A stretch of DNA of 60,015 nucleotides from NCBI GenBank assembly GCA_018000295.1, contig JAGNKE010000004.1:1-60015 (forward strand), given 5' to 3'. The stretch comes from Alphaproteobacteria bacterium. GTDB lineage: Bacteria > Pseudomonadota > Alphaproteobacteria > Micavibrionales > Micavibrionaceae. The translations under genes and the position numbers were made by a program. Shown here one piece after another: positions 50,651 to 59,932 of the stretch; within the stretch, counting starts at the first letter, position 1; each line of letters opens with the position of its first letter. The notes under the pieces were generated by a model. It searched no databases. It worked only from the letters and a program-made list of their open reading frames with translations, and was not told the origin of the DNA.

Positions 50651-52831
50651 ATGGCCAGAATGACGACAAAAGACCGGGCGAAAGACAAGCCCCGCACACC
50701 GCCGCAGGTGGAGGCGAAGACGCCCCTTGATCCCCTGCTCGAATGTTTCCGCTATACGCTTTCTTTGCAGGGAATGACGCCGGACCTTGACTCCCTTGCG
50801 GACTCCCTCCCTTCAACAGGGCAAGCGTTCGAACCCTCCGACCTCCAGCGCCTCGCTGAAAAAATAAACGTCTCGGTCCGCATAAAAAAAATCCCCTTCG
50901 GTCTGCTGCAGGAGTTAGTCACGCCCGTAATCCTTCTCCTGCAGGACCGTAAGGCGGTGGTCTATCTCCCCGGCGGGGAAGAACCCGGAAAACTCTACGC
51001 CCCGGACACGGGCCTTGCGGCAGGCAATCTGGAAAATCTTCGCAACGCCTATCTCGGTCACGCGGTTCTGGTGACGCCTAGGGGAAAAGATCAAGAAAAA
51101 ACCGAGCATATGTGGAAGCAGGGCGCTATCGACTGGTTCTGGGCGCCGATCAACGCCTATTGGCAGGGCTACGCGGAAATTATTGTCTGCTCCCTGTTCA
51201 TCAATCTTTTCATCATCGCCATGCCGCTCTTTACGATGAATGTCTATGACCGGGTCGTCCCGAATTTCGCGATCGAAACCCTTCAGGTTCTCACCATCGG
51301 CATCACGCTGGCCTTTATTTTCGACTTCCTCTTCCGCACCATCCGTGCTCATATTCTCGAAAAAATTGCGGCAAAGCTCAGCGTCAAATTCGACCGCGAC
51401 CTGATGGCGCGCCTGATAGACCTTCCGCCCGAAGCCATGAGCCTTTCCATCGGCGAAAAGGCGAACATCTTTAAGGAGCTTCAGGGCTTACGGGATTTCT
51501 ACTCAACCCGCCTCGTTCCGGCCTTTGTAGACCTGCCCTTTACTTTGCTTTTCCTGATCGTAATTTATCTGATTGCCCCGTCGGTGAGCTTCGTTCCCGT
51601 TCTGGGGATTATCATGATTCTAGGACTGCAGTCGGGTGTGCAATCTCTCCTGACCCGCCGCACGAAGGAAATGTTTACCTCTTCTCAGTCGAAATCCGCC
51701 GTGATGGTCGAAATGCTGGGTGGGTTGCAGACGATCCGTATGTTTGGCGCAGGGGGCGCCCGCCTGCGCCGCTGGCACGACGCCACCGAACGCTCGGCCA
51801 ACAGCACAAAACGCAATCAATCCGTCATGAACGCGGCGGCGAATATTTCGAATCTCGTTATGACGCTCGTCAATATTTTTGTCGTCTTTTTCGGTGTGTA
51901 CGCCATACAGGCTGGAGATCTCAGCGTCGGCGGGTTGATCGCGGTCACCATCCTCGCGGGCCGCGCTATCGCCCCCGTCACAGGAGTTGCGGCGGTCGTC
52001 TCCAGACTCCGGCAATCCCGCGATGTCCTCAAGATGATCGACAGCATCTTCTCGGTTCCCGTTGAAGGCGACCGCGCGGCGAACATCGGCGCCAAGGGGC
52101 CATTCACAGGCCGTATGGAACTCCAGAACGTGTCCTATAAATACAAGGGCCAGAGCCTCGCGGCGGTGCAGGGCATAAACCTCAACATCAGTGCGGGCGA
52201 AAAAATCGGCCTCATCGGCCAGACCGGCGCTGGAAAATCAACCCTCGCTTTTCTGCTTGCCGGATTGATCCACCCGCAGACGGGAACCATCCTTTATGAC
52301 GGTTTCGCGCACGACACCATCCTGTCCGCGGAACTCCGCCGCTCCATCGGCTACGTCCCCCAGAAATCCTTTTTCTTCTCCGGCACGATCCGCGACAACA
52401 TACTGATGGGCGCCGAAGAGCTCACGGAACACGACTTCGCGCAGGCCGCCGAACTCTCCGGCTTGAATATGTACATCCACCAGACAGGACAGGGCTTCGA
52501 CACCGAAATCGGCGAGGGCGGCATCAGGCTGTCCGGCGGGCAGCAGCAAGCCATCGCCCTAGCCCGCGCCATGATCCGCGATCCCTCCATCCTGATTTTC
52601 GATGAGCCGACGACCGGCATGGACAACCTGCTCGAACAGCAAATCCATCAAAATTTGAAAACCTATTTGCGGAACAAAACTTTTATCATGGTGACCCACC
52701 GCACGACTCTGCTTCCGCTGGTCGAACGCCTGATCCTTCTCACCAAGGGCCGTCTCGCCGCCGATGGCCCGCGGGATGAAGTCCTGCGCCGTCTGGGGGC
52801 GCAGCCGGGGCAATTCGGGGAACGCGCATGA
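50651..52831 (+). CDS. Type I secretion ABC transporter (inactive C39-like N-domain)
   Basis: A permease-ATPase of about 726 residues. Residues 15-125 form a C39-peptidase-like domain lacking the catalytic Cys, as in LssB/LapB-type exporters. Six membrane helices span about 145-440. The ATPase has Walker A G-Q-T-G-A-G-K-S-T at about 523-531, Q-loop YVPQKSFFF, signature LSGGQQQAIALARA, Walker B ILIFDEPTTGMD and H-loop VTHR. It drives export of the RTX protein encoded just upstream. The start is uncertain: the frame opens at GTG 50615, while ATG 50651 and 50660 are alternatives, none with a good ribosome site. It overlaps the HlyD gene by four bases. Confidence 0.93.
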   Translation: MARMTTKDRAKDKPRTPPQVEAKTPLDPLLECFRYTLSLQGMTPDLDSLADSLPSTGQAFEPSDLQRLAEKINVSVRIKKIPFGLLQELVTPVILLLQDRKAVVYLPGGEEPGKLYAPDTGLAAGNLENLRNAYLGHAVLVTPRGKDQEKTEHMWKQGAIDWFWAPINAYWQGYAEIIVCSLFINLFIIAMPLFTMNVYDRVVPNFAIETLQVLTIGITLAFIFDFLFRTIRAHILEKIAAKLSVKFDRDLMARLIDLPPEAMSLSIGEKANIFKELQGLRDFYSTRLVPAFVDLPFTLLFLIVIYLIAPSVSFVPVLGIIMILGLQSGVQSLLTRRTKEMFTSSQSKSAVMVEMLGGLQTIRMFGAGGARLRRWHDATERSANSTKRNQSVMNAAANISNLVMTLVNIFVVFFGVYAIQAGDLSVGGLIAVTILAGRAIAPVTGVAAVVSRLRQSRDVLKMIDSIFSVPVEGDRAANIGAKGPFTGRMELQNVSYKYKGQSLAAVQGINLNISAGEKIGLIGQTGAGKSTLAFLLAGLIHPQTGTILYDGFAHDTILSAELRRSIGYVPQKSFFFSGTIRDNILMGAEELTEHDFAQAAELSGLNMYIHQTGQGFDTEIGEGGIRLSGGQQQAIALARAMIRDPSILIFDEPTTGMDNLLEQQIHQNLKTYLRNKTFIMVTHRTTLLPLVERLILLTKGRLAADGPRDEVLRRLGAQPGQFGERA

Positions 52832-54114
52832 CCGAATTCAAGCTGGATAATTTCGACTCGGACAACTGGAACTACCGGCCCTTGCTCTATGCGGTCATCG
52901 CGTTGCTTCTATGCTTCCTCGCCTGGGCGGCCTTTTCTCATATCGACCAGCAGGTCCGCGCCACCGGGCGCATTATTCCCTCCGGTCAGGCCAAGCTGAT
53001 TCAGCATCTCGAAGGCGGCATCGTGGATCAGATTCTCGTAAAGGAAGGCCAGCGCGTCCAGCAGGGCGACCCGCTCTTTCAGGTCCGCAACCAGAGCGCA
53101 TCCTCCGAGCTGGAGGGCAGCCGCATCGCTCTGCAGGCGCTCGATATCCGCACAAAACGCTTGCAGGCCGAACTGGACGGAGAGGATGAGTTTTCAGTCG
53201 AAGAGCAGAAGGCGGGGGAAGGCTTGGAGGAAATTGCCAAGAACGAAGCTCTCCTTTTTAAATCCCGTATGCAAGCTTATAAGGAAAAAGTCGGCGTTTT
53301 CAAGGAGCGCGAAAACCAGAAAACTCTCAAGCTCGATGAATTGAAGGGCCAACTCGGCAACCTGCAAGCCGAACGCAAAATCGCGCAGGATCAGCACGCG
53401 ATAAACGAAAAACTCAAACGCTCGGGCGCGATCTCCGAGTCGCGCTATCTCGATTCAAAAAGCCGTATAGGCGACTTCAACACCCGCATCGGCAGCATCG
53501 ATAAAATGATTCCGGTGACGCAGGCGGAACTCGAAGAAGTCAAACAGCAAACCAAAGAGCTCGCCGAGCGCCTGAAAACCGAAATCCTCGATGAAATGAA
53601 CAAGGTCGAACTCGACCGCCAGAAACTGCAGGAGAAAATCAAAGCCGACCGGGATCAGGTGGACCGCACAGCGCTCTCTGCTCCGGTGACCGGACTGGTC
53701 AATAAGCTTTACGTCAACACGCTGGGCGGTGTCGTCAAACCGGGTTCCGTGCTCGCTGAGATCATCCCCCTGGAAGATAGCCTGATCGTCGAGGCGCGGA
53801 TGCAGACAAAAGATCGCGGTCTGGTCTGGAATGGGCTTCCGGCCAGTGTAAAAATATCGGCCTACGACTCGACTGTGTATGGAACACTCAAGGGCACGAT
53901 CACGGAAATCAGTGCCGATAGTTTAACGGATGACTCCGGCGCAGTCTTCTACAGAGTCAAAATTACCCTCGACCCCGACTCGGTGAAGGGCTTCGAACCC
54001 ATCTTCCCCGGCATGAGCGTGGAGGCGAATATCCTCTCCGGTAAAACGTCAATATTGCGCGCAATCTTTAAGCCGCTTTTACGCCTGCAGCAGAATGCCT
54101 TGCGCGAACCCTGA
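52828..54114 (+). CDS. HlyD-family membrane fusion protein of type I secretion
   Basis: A 428-residue periplasmic adaptor. A single membrane helix lies at about 17-37 (LYAVIALLLCFLAWAAFSHI). The split biotinyl-lipoyl domain begins ATGRIIPSGQAKLIQHLEGG, a long alpha-helical hairpin covers about 95-285, and the second lipoyl half starts at RTALSAPVTGLVNKLYVNTL. A beta barrel and C-terminal segment follow. It links the ABC transporter to TolC. The ATGA start overlaps the ABC gene, and a terminator follows 15 bases after the stop. Confidence 0.94.
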   Translation: MTEFKLDNFDSDNWNYRPLLYAVIALLLCFLAWAAFSHIDQQVRATGRIIPSGQAKLIQHLEGGIVDQILVKEGQRVQQGDPLFQVRNQSASSELEGSRIALQALDIRTKRLQAELDGEDEFSVEEQKAGEGLEEIAKNEALLFKSRMQAYKEKVGVFKERENQKTLKLDELKGQLGNLQAERKIAQDQHAINEKLKRSGAISESRYLDSKSRIGDFNTRIGSIDKMIPVTQAELEEVKQQTKELAERLKTEILDEMNKVELDRQKLQEKIKADRDQVDRTALSAPVTGLVNKLYVNTLGGVVKPGSVLAEIIPLEDSLIVEARMQTKDRGLVWNGLPASVKISAYDSTVYGTLKGTITEISADSLTDDSGAVFYRVKITLDPDSVKGFEPIFPGMSVEANILSGKTSILRAIFKPLLRLQQNALREP

Positions 54115-54128
54115 CGCTATGCACAAAA

Positions 54129-54153
54129 GATTCCCTGTGGGAATCGCTTTTTT
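54129..54153 (+). terminator. Rho-independent terminator of the RTX secretion operon
   Basis: GATTCCC (54129-54135) pairs with GGGAATC (54139-54145) around TGT, followed by GC and TTTTTT. It separates the secretion genes from the gcv operon. Confidence 0.9.
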
Positions 54154-54217
54154 CTCTTAAAGTCGCGGCGAACATTTGCTATGGCTAAAGCTGTTCATTG
54201 ATATCGCGGGAGAGACC

Positions 54218-55330
54218 ATGACCCTGAAAACCGCCCTGCATGACGCGCACGTGGCGCACGGAGCCAAAATGGGTCCGTTCGCCGGGTACGATATGCCCCT
54301 CTACTATAAGGAGGGTGTCCTCAAGGAGCATGAGTGGGTCCGCGCTGCGGCGGGTATCTTCGATGTCTCTCATATGGGACAGGTCATAATGGAGGGGCCG
54401 GGGCTAGCCGCCTTTCTCGAAAAAATCACACCGTCCGCCTTTCAGAACAAACAATTCGGCCGCGCCCAGTATACGGTTCTGACAAACGAGGAGGGCGGCA
54501 TCGTTGACGACCTCATCATCACCCGTCTGGAAGAAGAGAAATTCTTCATCGTGGTCAATGCCGGCTGTAAGGAAAAGGACATAGCCTGGATCAAAAACCA
54601 TATGCCCAAGGGCATCACGCTGGATTATCTGGCCGACCGCAGCCTGATCGCCGTGCAAGGCCCGAAGGCTGAAGCTGTAATTAGTGAACTGTTCGGCGTC
54701 GATGCGTCAGACCTCCCGTATATGTTCATTATTCCGAATGTCGAAATTCTGGGCGAAAAGGTGCATATCTCCCGTCTCGGATATACGGGCGAAGACGGCT
54801 TTGAACTCAGCGTGCCGAACGAAAAGGCTCTGGATGTCTGGAACAAGCTGGCCGGCCATAAGGCCGTCAAACCGATTGGCCTCGCCGCACGTGATTCTCT
54901 ACGCCTGGAAATGGGCTACTGCCTGTACGGGCACGATATTGATGGCGCCACGTCACCCGTCGAAGCTGACCTCGGCTGGGTCATGAGCAAGACGAATACA
55001 GATTTTATCGGCGCGCAGCGCGTTCTGAACGACAAAGACAATGGCCCGTCCCGTCTGCGTGTGGGGGTCAAGCTGACCGATCCCGGCGTTGCCCGCGAAG
55101 GATCGGAAATCTTTAATGAAAAGGGCGAAAAAATCGGAACCCTGACCAGCGGCGGCCCGTCCCCGACCCTGAAAATCTCGATCGGGCAGGGCTACATCCA
55201 ATCGGGCTTTGCCAAGCCAGGCCAGAAAATCTTCGTGGACGTCCGGGGCCGCAAACTGGCCGCAGAGGTGGCGAATATGCCATTTGTAAAGCCTAAAACC
55301 AAATCTATGAAAAAGAAGGATGCAGCATAA
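54218..55330 (+). CDS. gcvT: GcvT, aminomethyltransferase (T protein)
   Basis: A 370-residue T protein (GAKMGPFAGYDMPLYY; DVSHMGQV; RDSLRLEMGYCLYGHDID; GEDGFELSV) that moves the methylene group from GcvH-bound aminomethyl to tetrahydrofolate. The open frame begins earlier, but ATG 54218 has GGGAGAG five bases upstream and gives the usual N-terminus. It heads gcvT-gcvH-gcvPA-(two small genes)-gcvPB after the secretion-operon terminator. No glycine riboswitch is seen before it. Confidence 0.95.
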   Translation: MTLKTALHDAHVAHGAKMGPFAGYDMPLYYKEGVLKEHEWVRAAAGIFDVSHMGQVIMEGPGLAAFLEKITPSAFQNKQFGRAQYTVLTNEEGGIVDDLIITRLEEEKFFIVVNAGCKEKDIAWIKNHMPKGITLDYLADRSLIAVQGPKAEAVISELFGVDASDLPYMFIIPNVEILGEKVHISRLGYTGEDGFELSVPNEKALDVWNKLAGHKAVKPIGLAARDSLRLEMGYCLYGHDIDGATSPVEADLGWVMSKTNTDFIGAQRVLNDKDNGPSRLRVGVKLTDPGVAREGSEIFNEKGEKIGTLTSGGPSPTLKISIGQGYIQSGFAKPGQKIFVDVRGRKLAAEVANMPFVKPKTKSMKKKDAA

Positions 55331-55383
55331 AAGGCTGGATCGGACTGTTGAACTTGTTATTTCTCTAAAAAAAAGAGGTGAGT

Positions 55384-55761
55384 ATGAGCGCTCTAAAATA
55401 CACCAAGGACCATGAATGCATTTTCGTAAAGGACGACATCGTCTGGATCGGGATTACCCCTTACGCACAGGATGCTTTGGGAGATCTCGTATTTGTGGAC
55501 CTCCCGGAAATTGGTAAAAAGGTCGCCAAGGGCGGCGATGTCGCGGTTATCGAATCCGTAAAGACTGCGGCGGAGGTCTACTCGCCCGTCCCCGGCGAAG
55601 TGGTCGAAGTCAATAAGGCGATGACAGGTGAACTCGACCTGATCCGCAAGCCTGTGAACGATAATGGCTGGATCGTAAAGGTGAAAGTCTCAGACAAAGG
55701 CGCTTTGGCCGAATTGATGGACGAAGCCGCTTATAACGATTACCTGAAGGGGCTGTCCTGA
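55384..55761 (+). CDS. gcvH: GcvH, lipoyl carrier protein of glycine cleavage
   Basis: A 125-residue H protein. The lipoylated Lys is K60 in VIESVKTAAEVYSPVPGEV. It shuttles the aminomethyl group between P, T and L proteins. A GTG start six bases upstream is possible, but ATG 55384 has GAGGTG at the right place. The stop overlaps the gcvPA start by one base (TGATG). Confidence 0.95.
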   Translation: MSALKYTKDHECIFVKDDIVWIGITPYAQDALGDLVFVDLPEIGKKVAKGGDVAVIESVKTAAEVYSPVPGEVVEVNKAMTGELDLIRKPVNDNGWIVKVKVSDKGALAELMDEAAYNDYLKGLS

Positions 55762-57038
55762 TGCGTTATCTGCCGCTGACCAAGAACGCCCGCCAGTCGA
55801 TGCTCAAAAGCATCGGCGTCAAGGATGTCGACGCCCTCTACAGGGATATTCCCAAACAGGCTTTCATCAAGGGGCTGGCCGACCTCCCTCAGCATAAGGG
55901 GGAGCTAGAGGTAGAGCGTCTCATGGGCTCTTACGCCAACCAGAATAGTGCGGCTCCTGATGGCCCTTTCTTTCTCGGAGCGGGAACCTATTACCATCAT
56001 GTCCCCTCGACCGTGGATTATATCATCCAGCGCTCGGAGTTTCTGACCGCCTACACACCTTACCAGCCTGAAATCGCGCAGGGAACCCTGCAGGTCATCT
56101 TCCAGTACCAGACGATGATCAGCCGCCTGACCGGGCAGGATATTGCCAACGCCTCCATGTATTGCGGCTCGACGGCTCTCTCCGAAGCCGCGCTCATGGC
56201 TATGCGCCTGACCAAGCGCAAAAAAATCGCGGTCGGAACCCCCCTGCATCCCCATTACCGCGACGTCCTCAAATCCTATATGGGCAACTTTGACGATGTC
56301 GTGATCGAAGATACCGAACCCGACGAGCAGGCGGCCTGCGTCATCGTTCAGTCTCCTGACTTCTTTGGAACCCCCCACAAATACGACAAATGGCGCAATC
56401 TCTGTGACAAAACCGGAGCGCTTCTGGTTGTATTGGTCACGGAAATCGTTTCGCTTGGTCTTCTTCCACCCCCGGCTGAAGCTGACATTGTCTGCGGCGA
56501 GGCCCAGTCGATCGGTCTGGCCATGGGCTTTGGCGGCCCGCATCTGGGATTTTTCGCCTGCAAGGAAGCCTACCTGCGGCAAATGCCCGGACGCCTGTGT
56601 GGCATGACCGAGGACGCGGACGGCCGCCGCGGCTTCGTGCTCACCCTCTCGACCCGCGAGCAGCATATCCGCCGCGATAAGGCGACTTCGAACATCTGCA
56701 CCAATCAGGGTTTATGCGCTCTGGCCTTCACGGTTCACCTGGCCTTGCTCGGCGAGGACGGGTTCAAGCGCCTCGCGCGTCTGAACCATGAAGCGGCCTG
56801 CCGACTGGCGGACGCCCTTTCTTCGATAAAGGGCGTCAAGATCGAAAACGAATCGTTCTTCAACGAATTTGTAATCGAACTGCCAAAGCCTTCCAACCCC
56901 GTTGTCCAAAAACTGGCGAAACAGGGAATTATTGCAGGATATCCTCTGCAGGGGAACAAAGTGCTCGTGGCGGCCACAGAAATGACTACGGATGAGGATA
57001 ATGCAACGTTCGCCAAGGCCTTGAAAGAGAGTCTATGA
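55761..57038 (+). CDS. gcvPA: GcvPA, glycine dehydrogenase subunit 1
   Basis: A 425-residue N-terminal half of a split P protein (MRYLPLTKNARQSMLKSIGV; GAGTYYHHVPSTVDYIIQRS; RLCGMTEDADGRRGFVLTLS). It forms the PLP enzyme that decarboxylates glycine together with GcvPB. The two-subunit P protein is common in alphaproteobacteria and Gram-positives. Its partner gene is separated from it here by two unrelated small genes. Confidence 0.95.
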   Translation: MRYLPLTKNARQSMLKSIGVKDVDALYRDIPKQAFIKGLADLPQHKGELEVERLMGSYANQNSAAPDGPFFLGAGTYYHHVPSTVDYIIQRSEFLTAYTPYQPEIAQGTLQVIFQYQTMISRLTGQDIANASMYCGSTALSEAALMAMRLTKRKKIAVGTPLHPHYRDVLKSYMGNFDDVVIEDTEPDEQAACVIVQSPDFFGTPHKYDKWRNLCDKTGALLVVLVTEIVSLGLLPPPAEADIVCGEAQSIGLAMGFGGPHLGFFACKEAYLRQMPGRLCGMTEDADGRRGFVLTLSTREQHIRRDKATSNICTNQGLCALAFTVHLALLGEDGFKRLARLNHEAACRLADALSSIKGVKIENESFFNEFVIELPKPSNPVVQKLAKQGIIAGYPLQGNKVLVAATEMTTDEDNATFAKALKESL

Positions 57039-57511
57039 AATTAAAAACGCTCGTTGCCGTTGTCCTTTTTATCCTTTGCGGGGCTAACGTCGCGCAAGCA
57101 CAGAAAGCTTGTACGCAGATGTGGTGTCAGGAGGGCACGACCGTCAATCTGAAGTCCGATACGTGGCCGCCGGGAAACTACGAATTCGTGATCACGGCCG
57201 ACGACCGGACAGTAACCTGCAAATCCAGCCTTCCCTTCAAAGCTTGCGAAGGCAACACGACCTGTAACGGTGAGGGCGTGTTGATCGGCGAGTCCGGCTG
57301 CGCCCTGCCTCCGGAAGCGCATAGCTTTCACGCAATCATGCTTCCTGCTATTCCCGAGAACAACAAAATCGTGGTGACCCACGAAAGCGGCAAAACTTTT
57401 TCTTATCAAACCCCTATAGAAAAAAGCTGCTTTTTTCCAAACGGCAAGGGTTGTGATCCAAAACCATGTTGCTCAGCCGTGCAGGACTTGACCCTGGATT
57501 GGAAGGAATAG
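57035..57511 (+). CDS. Secreted Cys-rich hypothetical protein within the gcv operon
   Basis: A 158-residue protein with a signal peptide (VAVVLFILCGANVAQAQKAC). Eleven cysteines in the mature part suggest disulfides (CTQMWCQ, CEGNTTC, CDPKPCC). No family is recognised. Its ATG overlaps the gcvPA stop (ATGA), so it is co-translated, though a secreted protein has no evident role in glycine cleavage. Confidence 0.7.
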   Translation: MKLKTLVAVVLFILCGANVAQAQKACTQMWCQEGTTVNLKSDTWPPGNYEFVITADDRTVTCKSSLPFKACEGNTTCNGEGVLIGESGCALPPEAHSFHAIMLPAIPENNKIVVTHESGKTFSYQTPIEKSCFFPNGKGCDPKPCCSAVQDLTLDWKE

Positions 57512-57514
57512 CGC

Positions 57515-57898
57515 ATGAGTTCATACCAAGGGTTCATACTCTTCTTGCTTGGTATCCTGACAGGCCTATCCTTATTTGGTGCTGTAAGCTTTTTTAGCCT
57601 AGGCGACACAGGTAAAAAGCTTCTCCGCTGCGAAGCAGACAACAGAGAGATAAAGATAGGACTGATTATAAATGAACGCAACCGAACCGTGACCTTGGAA
57701 GGAAAAGACATATCCTACGAAAACATTAAGACTTTTTCTGACTCCTTAATCTATGCAAAATGGAGCCATAGCAAAGGATATACGGAAATAAATCTGGATC
57801 GTTTAACCGGCGTTCTGGAAGTAACTGAAACTTCAAAAAACGCATCAAAAAAAGAATACAAGAAATTCGACTGTGCACATATAACACAAAAATTTTAG
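57515..57898 (+). CDS. Membrane-anchored hypothetical protein within the gcv operon
   Basis: A 127-residue protein with an N-terminal hydrophobic helix (FILFLLGILTGLSLFGAVSF) and a basic, mostly beta-stranded domain with two Cys. No family is recognised. It starts four bases after the preceding stop and is richer in A/T than gcvPA and gcvPB, which suggests a later insertion into the operon. Confidence 0.65.
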   Translation: MSSYQGFILFLLGILTGLSLFGAVSFFSLGDTGKKLLRCEADNREIKIGLIINERNRTVTLEGKDISYENIKTFSDSLIYAKWSHSKGYTEINLDRLTGVLEVTETSKNASKKEYKKFDCAHITQKF

Positions 57899-57910
57899 GA
57901 GTAAGTCAAA

Positions 57911-59458
57911 GTGAGCGCGGAAGCAAAAATAACGAAAGCAATAGAACAAATGCAAAATATACCCGGGAAAACGGCCCTAGAGAACAAGGGTCTTCATTAT
58001 GAGGAAAACCTTCTCTGGGAAAAGGAGTTCAGCGACCGTCCAGGCGTTGATCTTCCTGAGCCGAAAGGAACAGCCCTCCGCACGGGATCAAAAGAACGCA
58101 CACAGGTCGGCCTTCCGCAACTCAGTGAGCCGCAGGTTCTTCGGCATTTTGTACGAATGAGTACATGGAATTTTTCGATCGACCACGGGTTTTTCCCGCT
58201 CGGTTCCTGCACGATGAAGCACAATCCGCGCCTGAACGAAAAAGTTGCTCGAATGAAGGGATTCGCCCATATCCACCCGATGCAACCGGAAAGCACGGTG
58301 CAGGGCGCTCTGAAAGTCCTGCACGAACTCCAGAACTGGTTGGCAGAACTCACTGGCTTGCCCGGCGTGTGTCTGGCTCCGGCGGCAGGTGCACACGGCG
58401 AATTGGCAGGCATTATGACCATCCGCCGCGCCCACGAATTAAACAAACAGGGCCATCGCAAGATTGTCCTGACGCCGGATTCGGCGCACGGGACAAACCC
58501 CGCGACAGCGGCTATGTGCGGCTATGAGGTCCGCAATATCCCCACGAAGGAAACGGGGCGCCTGACAGTTGAAGCCTTCAAAAAGGCTCTTTACGAAAGC
58601 GACCCGAAAGGGGCAGACATTGCCGGGATGATGGTTACGAACCCCAACACCTGCGGCCTGTTTGAAACCGATATTATCGAAATGGCCGATCTGCTGCATA
58701 AGGCTGGCGGCTATTTCTATTGCGATGGAGCAAACTTCAACGCGCTTGTCGGTAAGGTCCGCCCGGGCGATTTCGGTGTGGATGTCATGCACATCAACCT
58801 GCACAAGACCTTCTCAACGCCGCACGGTGGCGGCGGTCCGGGTTCGGGGCCGATCTGCTGTACGCCGGAATTGGCCAGAGCGATGCCGGTGCCAACGGTT
58901 ATCAGGGATGGTGACACGTACAAGCTGGAAACGGAAGACGATCGCCCGGAAACTTTAGGGCGTCTGAAAGCCTTTCAGGGCCAGTTTGGGATGCATGTGC
59001 GCGCTCTGACATACATGCTCTCCCACGGCGCAGACGGACTGAAGCAGGTCTCAGAAGACGCTGTTCTGAATGCCAACTATATTCTGAGTCAGCTCAAAAA
59101 CGACTACCACGTCCCCTTCGAGGGGCCGTGTATGCATGAGTGCCTGCTCACAGATAAGACCCAGAAGGAATCGGGCGTAACGACCCTTGATATCGCCAAG
59201 GGTCTGATTGAGCACGGTTTTCACCCGATGACCGTTTATTTCCCGCTCGTTCTCCCCGGTACGATGCTCATCGAGCCGACAGAAACCGAAAGCAAGGATT
59301 CTCTGGATCGCTTCATTACGGTCATGAAAAATTTCGCGGCCAACGTCCGCGCTGGAAAGACGGACATTTTCCATGATTATCCCCTGTCTTCACCGCGCCG
59401 CAGGCTTGATGAAGTCCAGGCGGCCCGCAACCCGGTCCTGAAATGGAAAGAGTCCTAA
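57911..59458 (+). CDS. gcvPB: GcvPB, glycine dehydrogenase subunit 2
   Basis: A 515-residue C-terminal half of the P protein. The PLP-binding Lys is K299 in INLHKTFSTPHGGGGPG. FFPLGSCTMKHNPRLNEK and DSAHGTNPATAAMCGYEV are other family blocks. With GcvPA it decarboxylates glycine and loads the lipoyl arm of GcvH. The start is GTG 57911, with TAGGAGTAAG upstream. No clear terminator lies in the 30 bases before the convergent receiver gene. Confidence 0.96.
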   Translation: MSAEAKITKAIEQMQNIPGKTALENKGLHYEENLLWEKEFSDRPGVDLPEPKGTALRTGSKERTQVGLPQLSEPQVLRHFVRMSTWNFSIDHGFFPLGSCTMKHNPRLNEKVARMKGFAHIHPMQPESTVQGALKVLHELQNWLAELTGLPGVCLAPAAGAHGELAGIMTIRRAHELNKQGHRKIVLTPDSAHGTNPATAAMCGYEVRNIPTKETGRLTVEAFKKALYESDPKGADIAGMMVTNPNTCGLFETDIIEMADLLHKAGGYFYCDGANFNALVGKVRPGDFGVDVMHINLHKTFSTPHGGGGPGSGPICCTPELARAMPVPTVIRDGDTYKLETEDDRPETLGRLKAFQGQFGMHVRALTYMLSHGADGLKQVSEDAVLNANYILSQLKNDYHVPFEGPCMHECLLTDKTQKESGVTTLDIAKGLIEHGFHPMTVYFPLVLPGTMLIEPTETESKDSLDRFITVMKNFAANVRAGKTDIFHDYPLSSPRRRLDEVQAARNPVLKWKES

Positions 59459-59488
59459 AAAACAAGGGGCTTTGAAAGTATAAAAGCT

Positions 59489-59932
59489 TCAGGAGCCGCT
59501 ATTGTGGTAGTGAAGGACAGTATCCACGATGATACTGATCAGCAGCGTGGGATCTTTGTCATGTTTTGACAGGCAACGGGAGATATTCAGCTTATCGCAC
59601 TCATCCTTGGAAATTTTCCGCATATCCAGGCCGGTGAGAAGGATGACAGGGGTCGTGATACCCATCAGGCGGATTTCGCGCACAACATCAAGCCCGGATT
59701 TCCCCTGATCGAGCTTGTAATCTACGATATAAATATCATGGGCGTTTTTCTTCATCTCCCGGAGTCCGTCCTCGAACGACCCGGCCCAATCCATCTTATG
59801 ACGGAAATCGCCCCCGGTTTCCAGACTCATCTGGGTCAGGACAAAATCCGTCTCCGAATCGTCGATCATAAGGATTTTCGTAATATCTTCTTCGGTATCT
59901 TTCACCGAGGGCATCCCAGGATAAATGGACAA
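59489..59932 (-). CDS. Stand-alone response-regulator receiver protein
   Basis: A 147-residue receiver domain without output domain. The acidic pair is D24-D25 (LMIDDSETDF), the phospho-acceptor D71 (YIVDYKLDQGKSGLDVV), a Thr is present in LLTG, and the Lys is in CLSKHDKDP. Such single-domain receivers relay phosphate or bind other proteins. ATG 59914 (MPSVKDT) is a possible alternative start. The cognate kinase is not in the window. The 5' flank to the window end holds only A/T-rich promoter-like sequence. Confidence 0.88.
   Translation of the reverse strand: MSIYPGMPSVKDTEEDITKILMIDDSETDFVLTQMSLETGGDFRHKMDWAGSFEDGLREMKKNAHDIYIVDYKLDQGKSGLDVVREIRLMGITTPVILLTGLDMRKISKDECDKLNISRCLSKHDKDPTLLISIIVDTVLHYHNSGS

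Noticed and set aside
54154..54235. cgcgggagagacc before gcvT looks like the start of a glycine riboswitch.
   Set aside because: Only 64 bases separate the terminator from ATG 54218; the rest of the aptamer would lie in coding sequence and its GCCGAAGG-type core is absent. It is simply the ribosome site.
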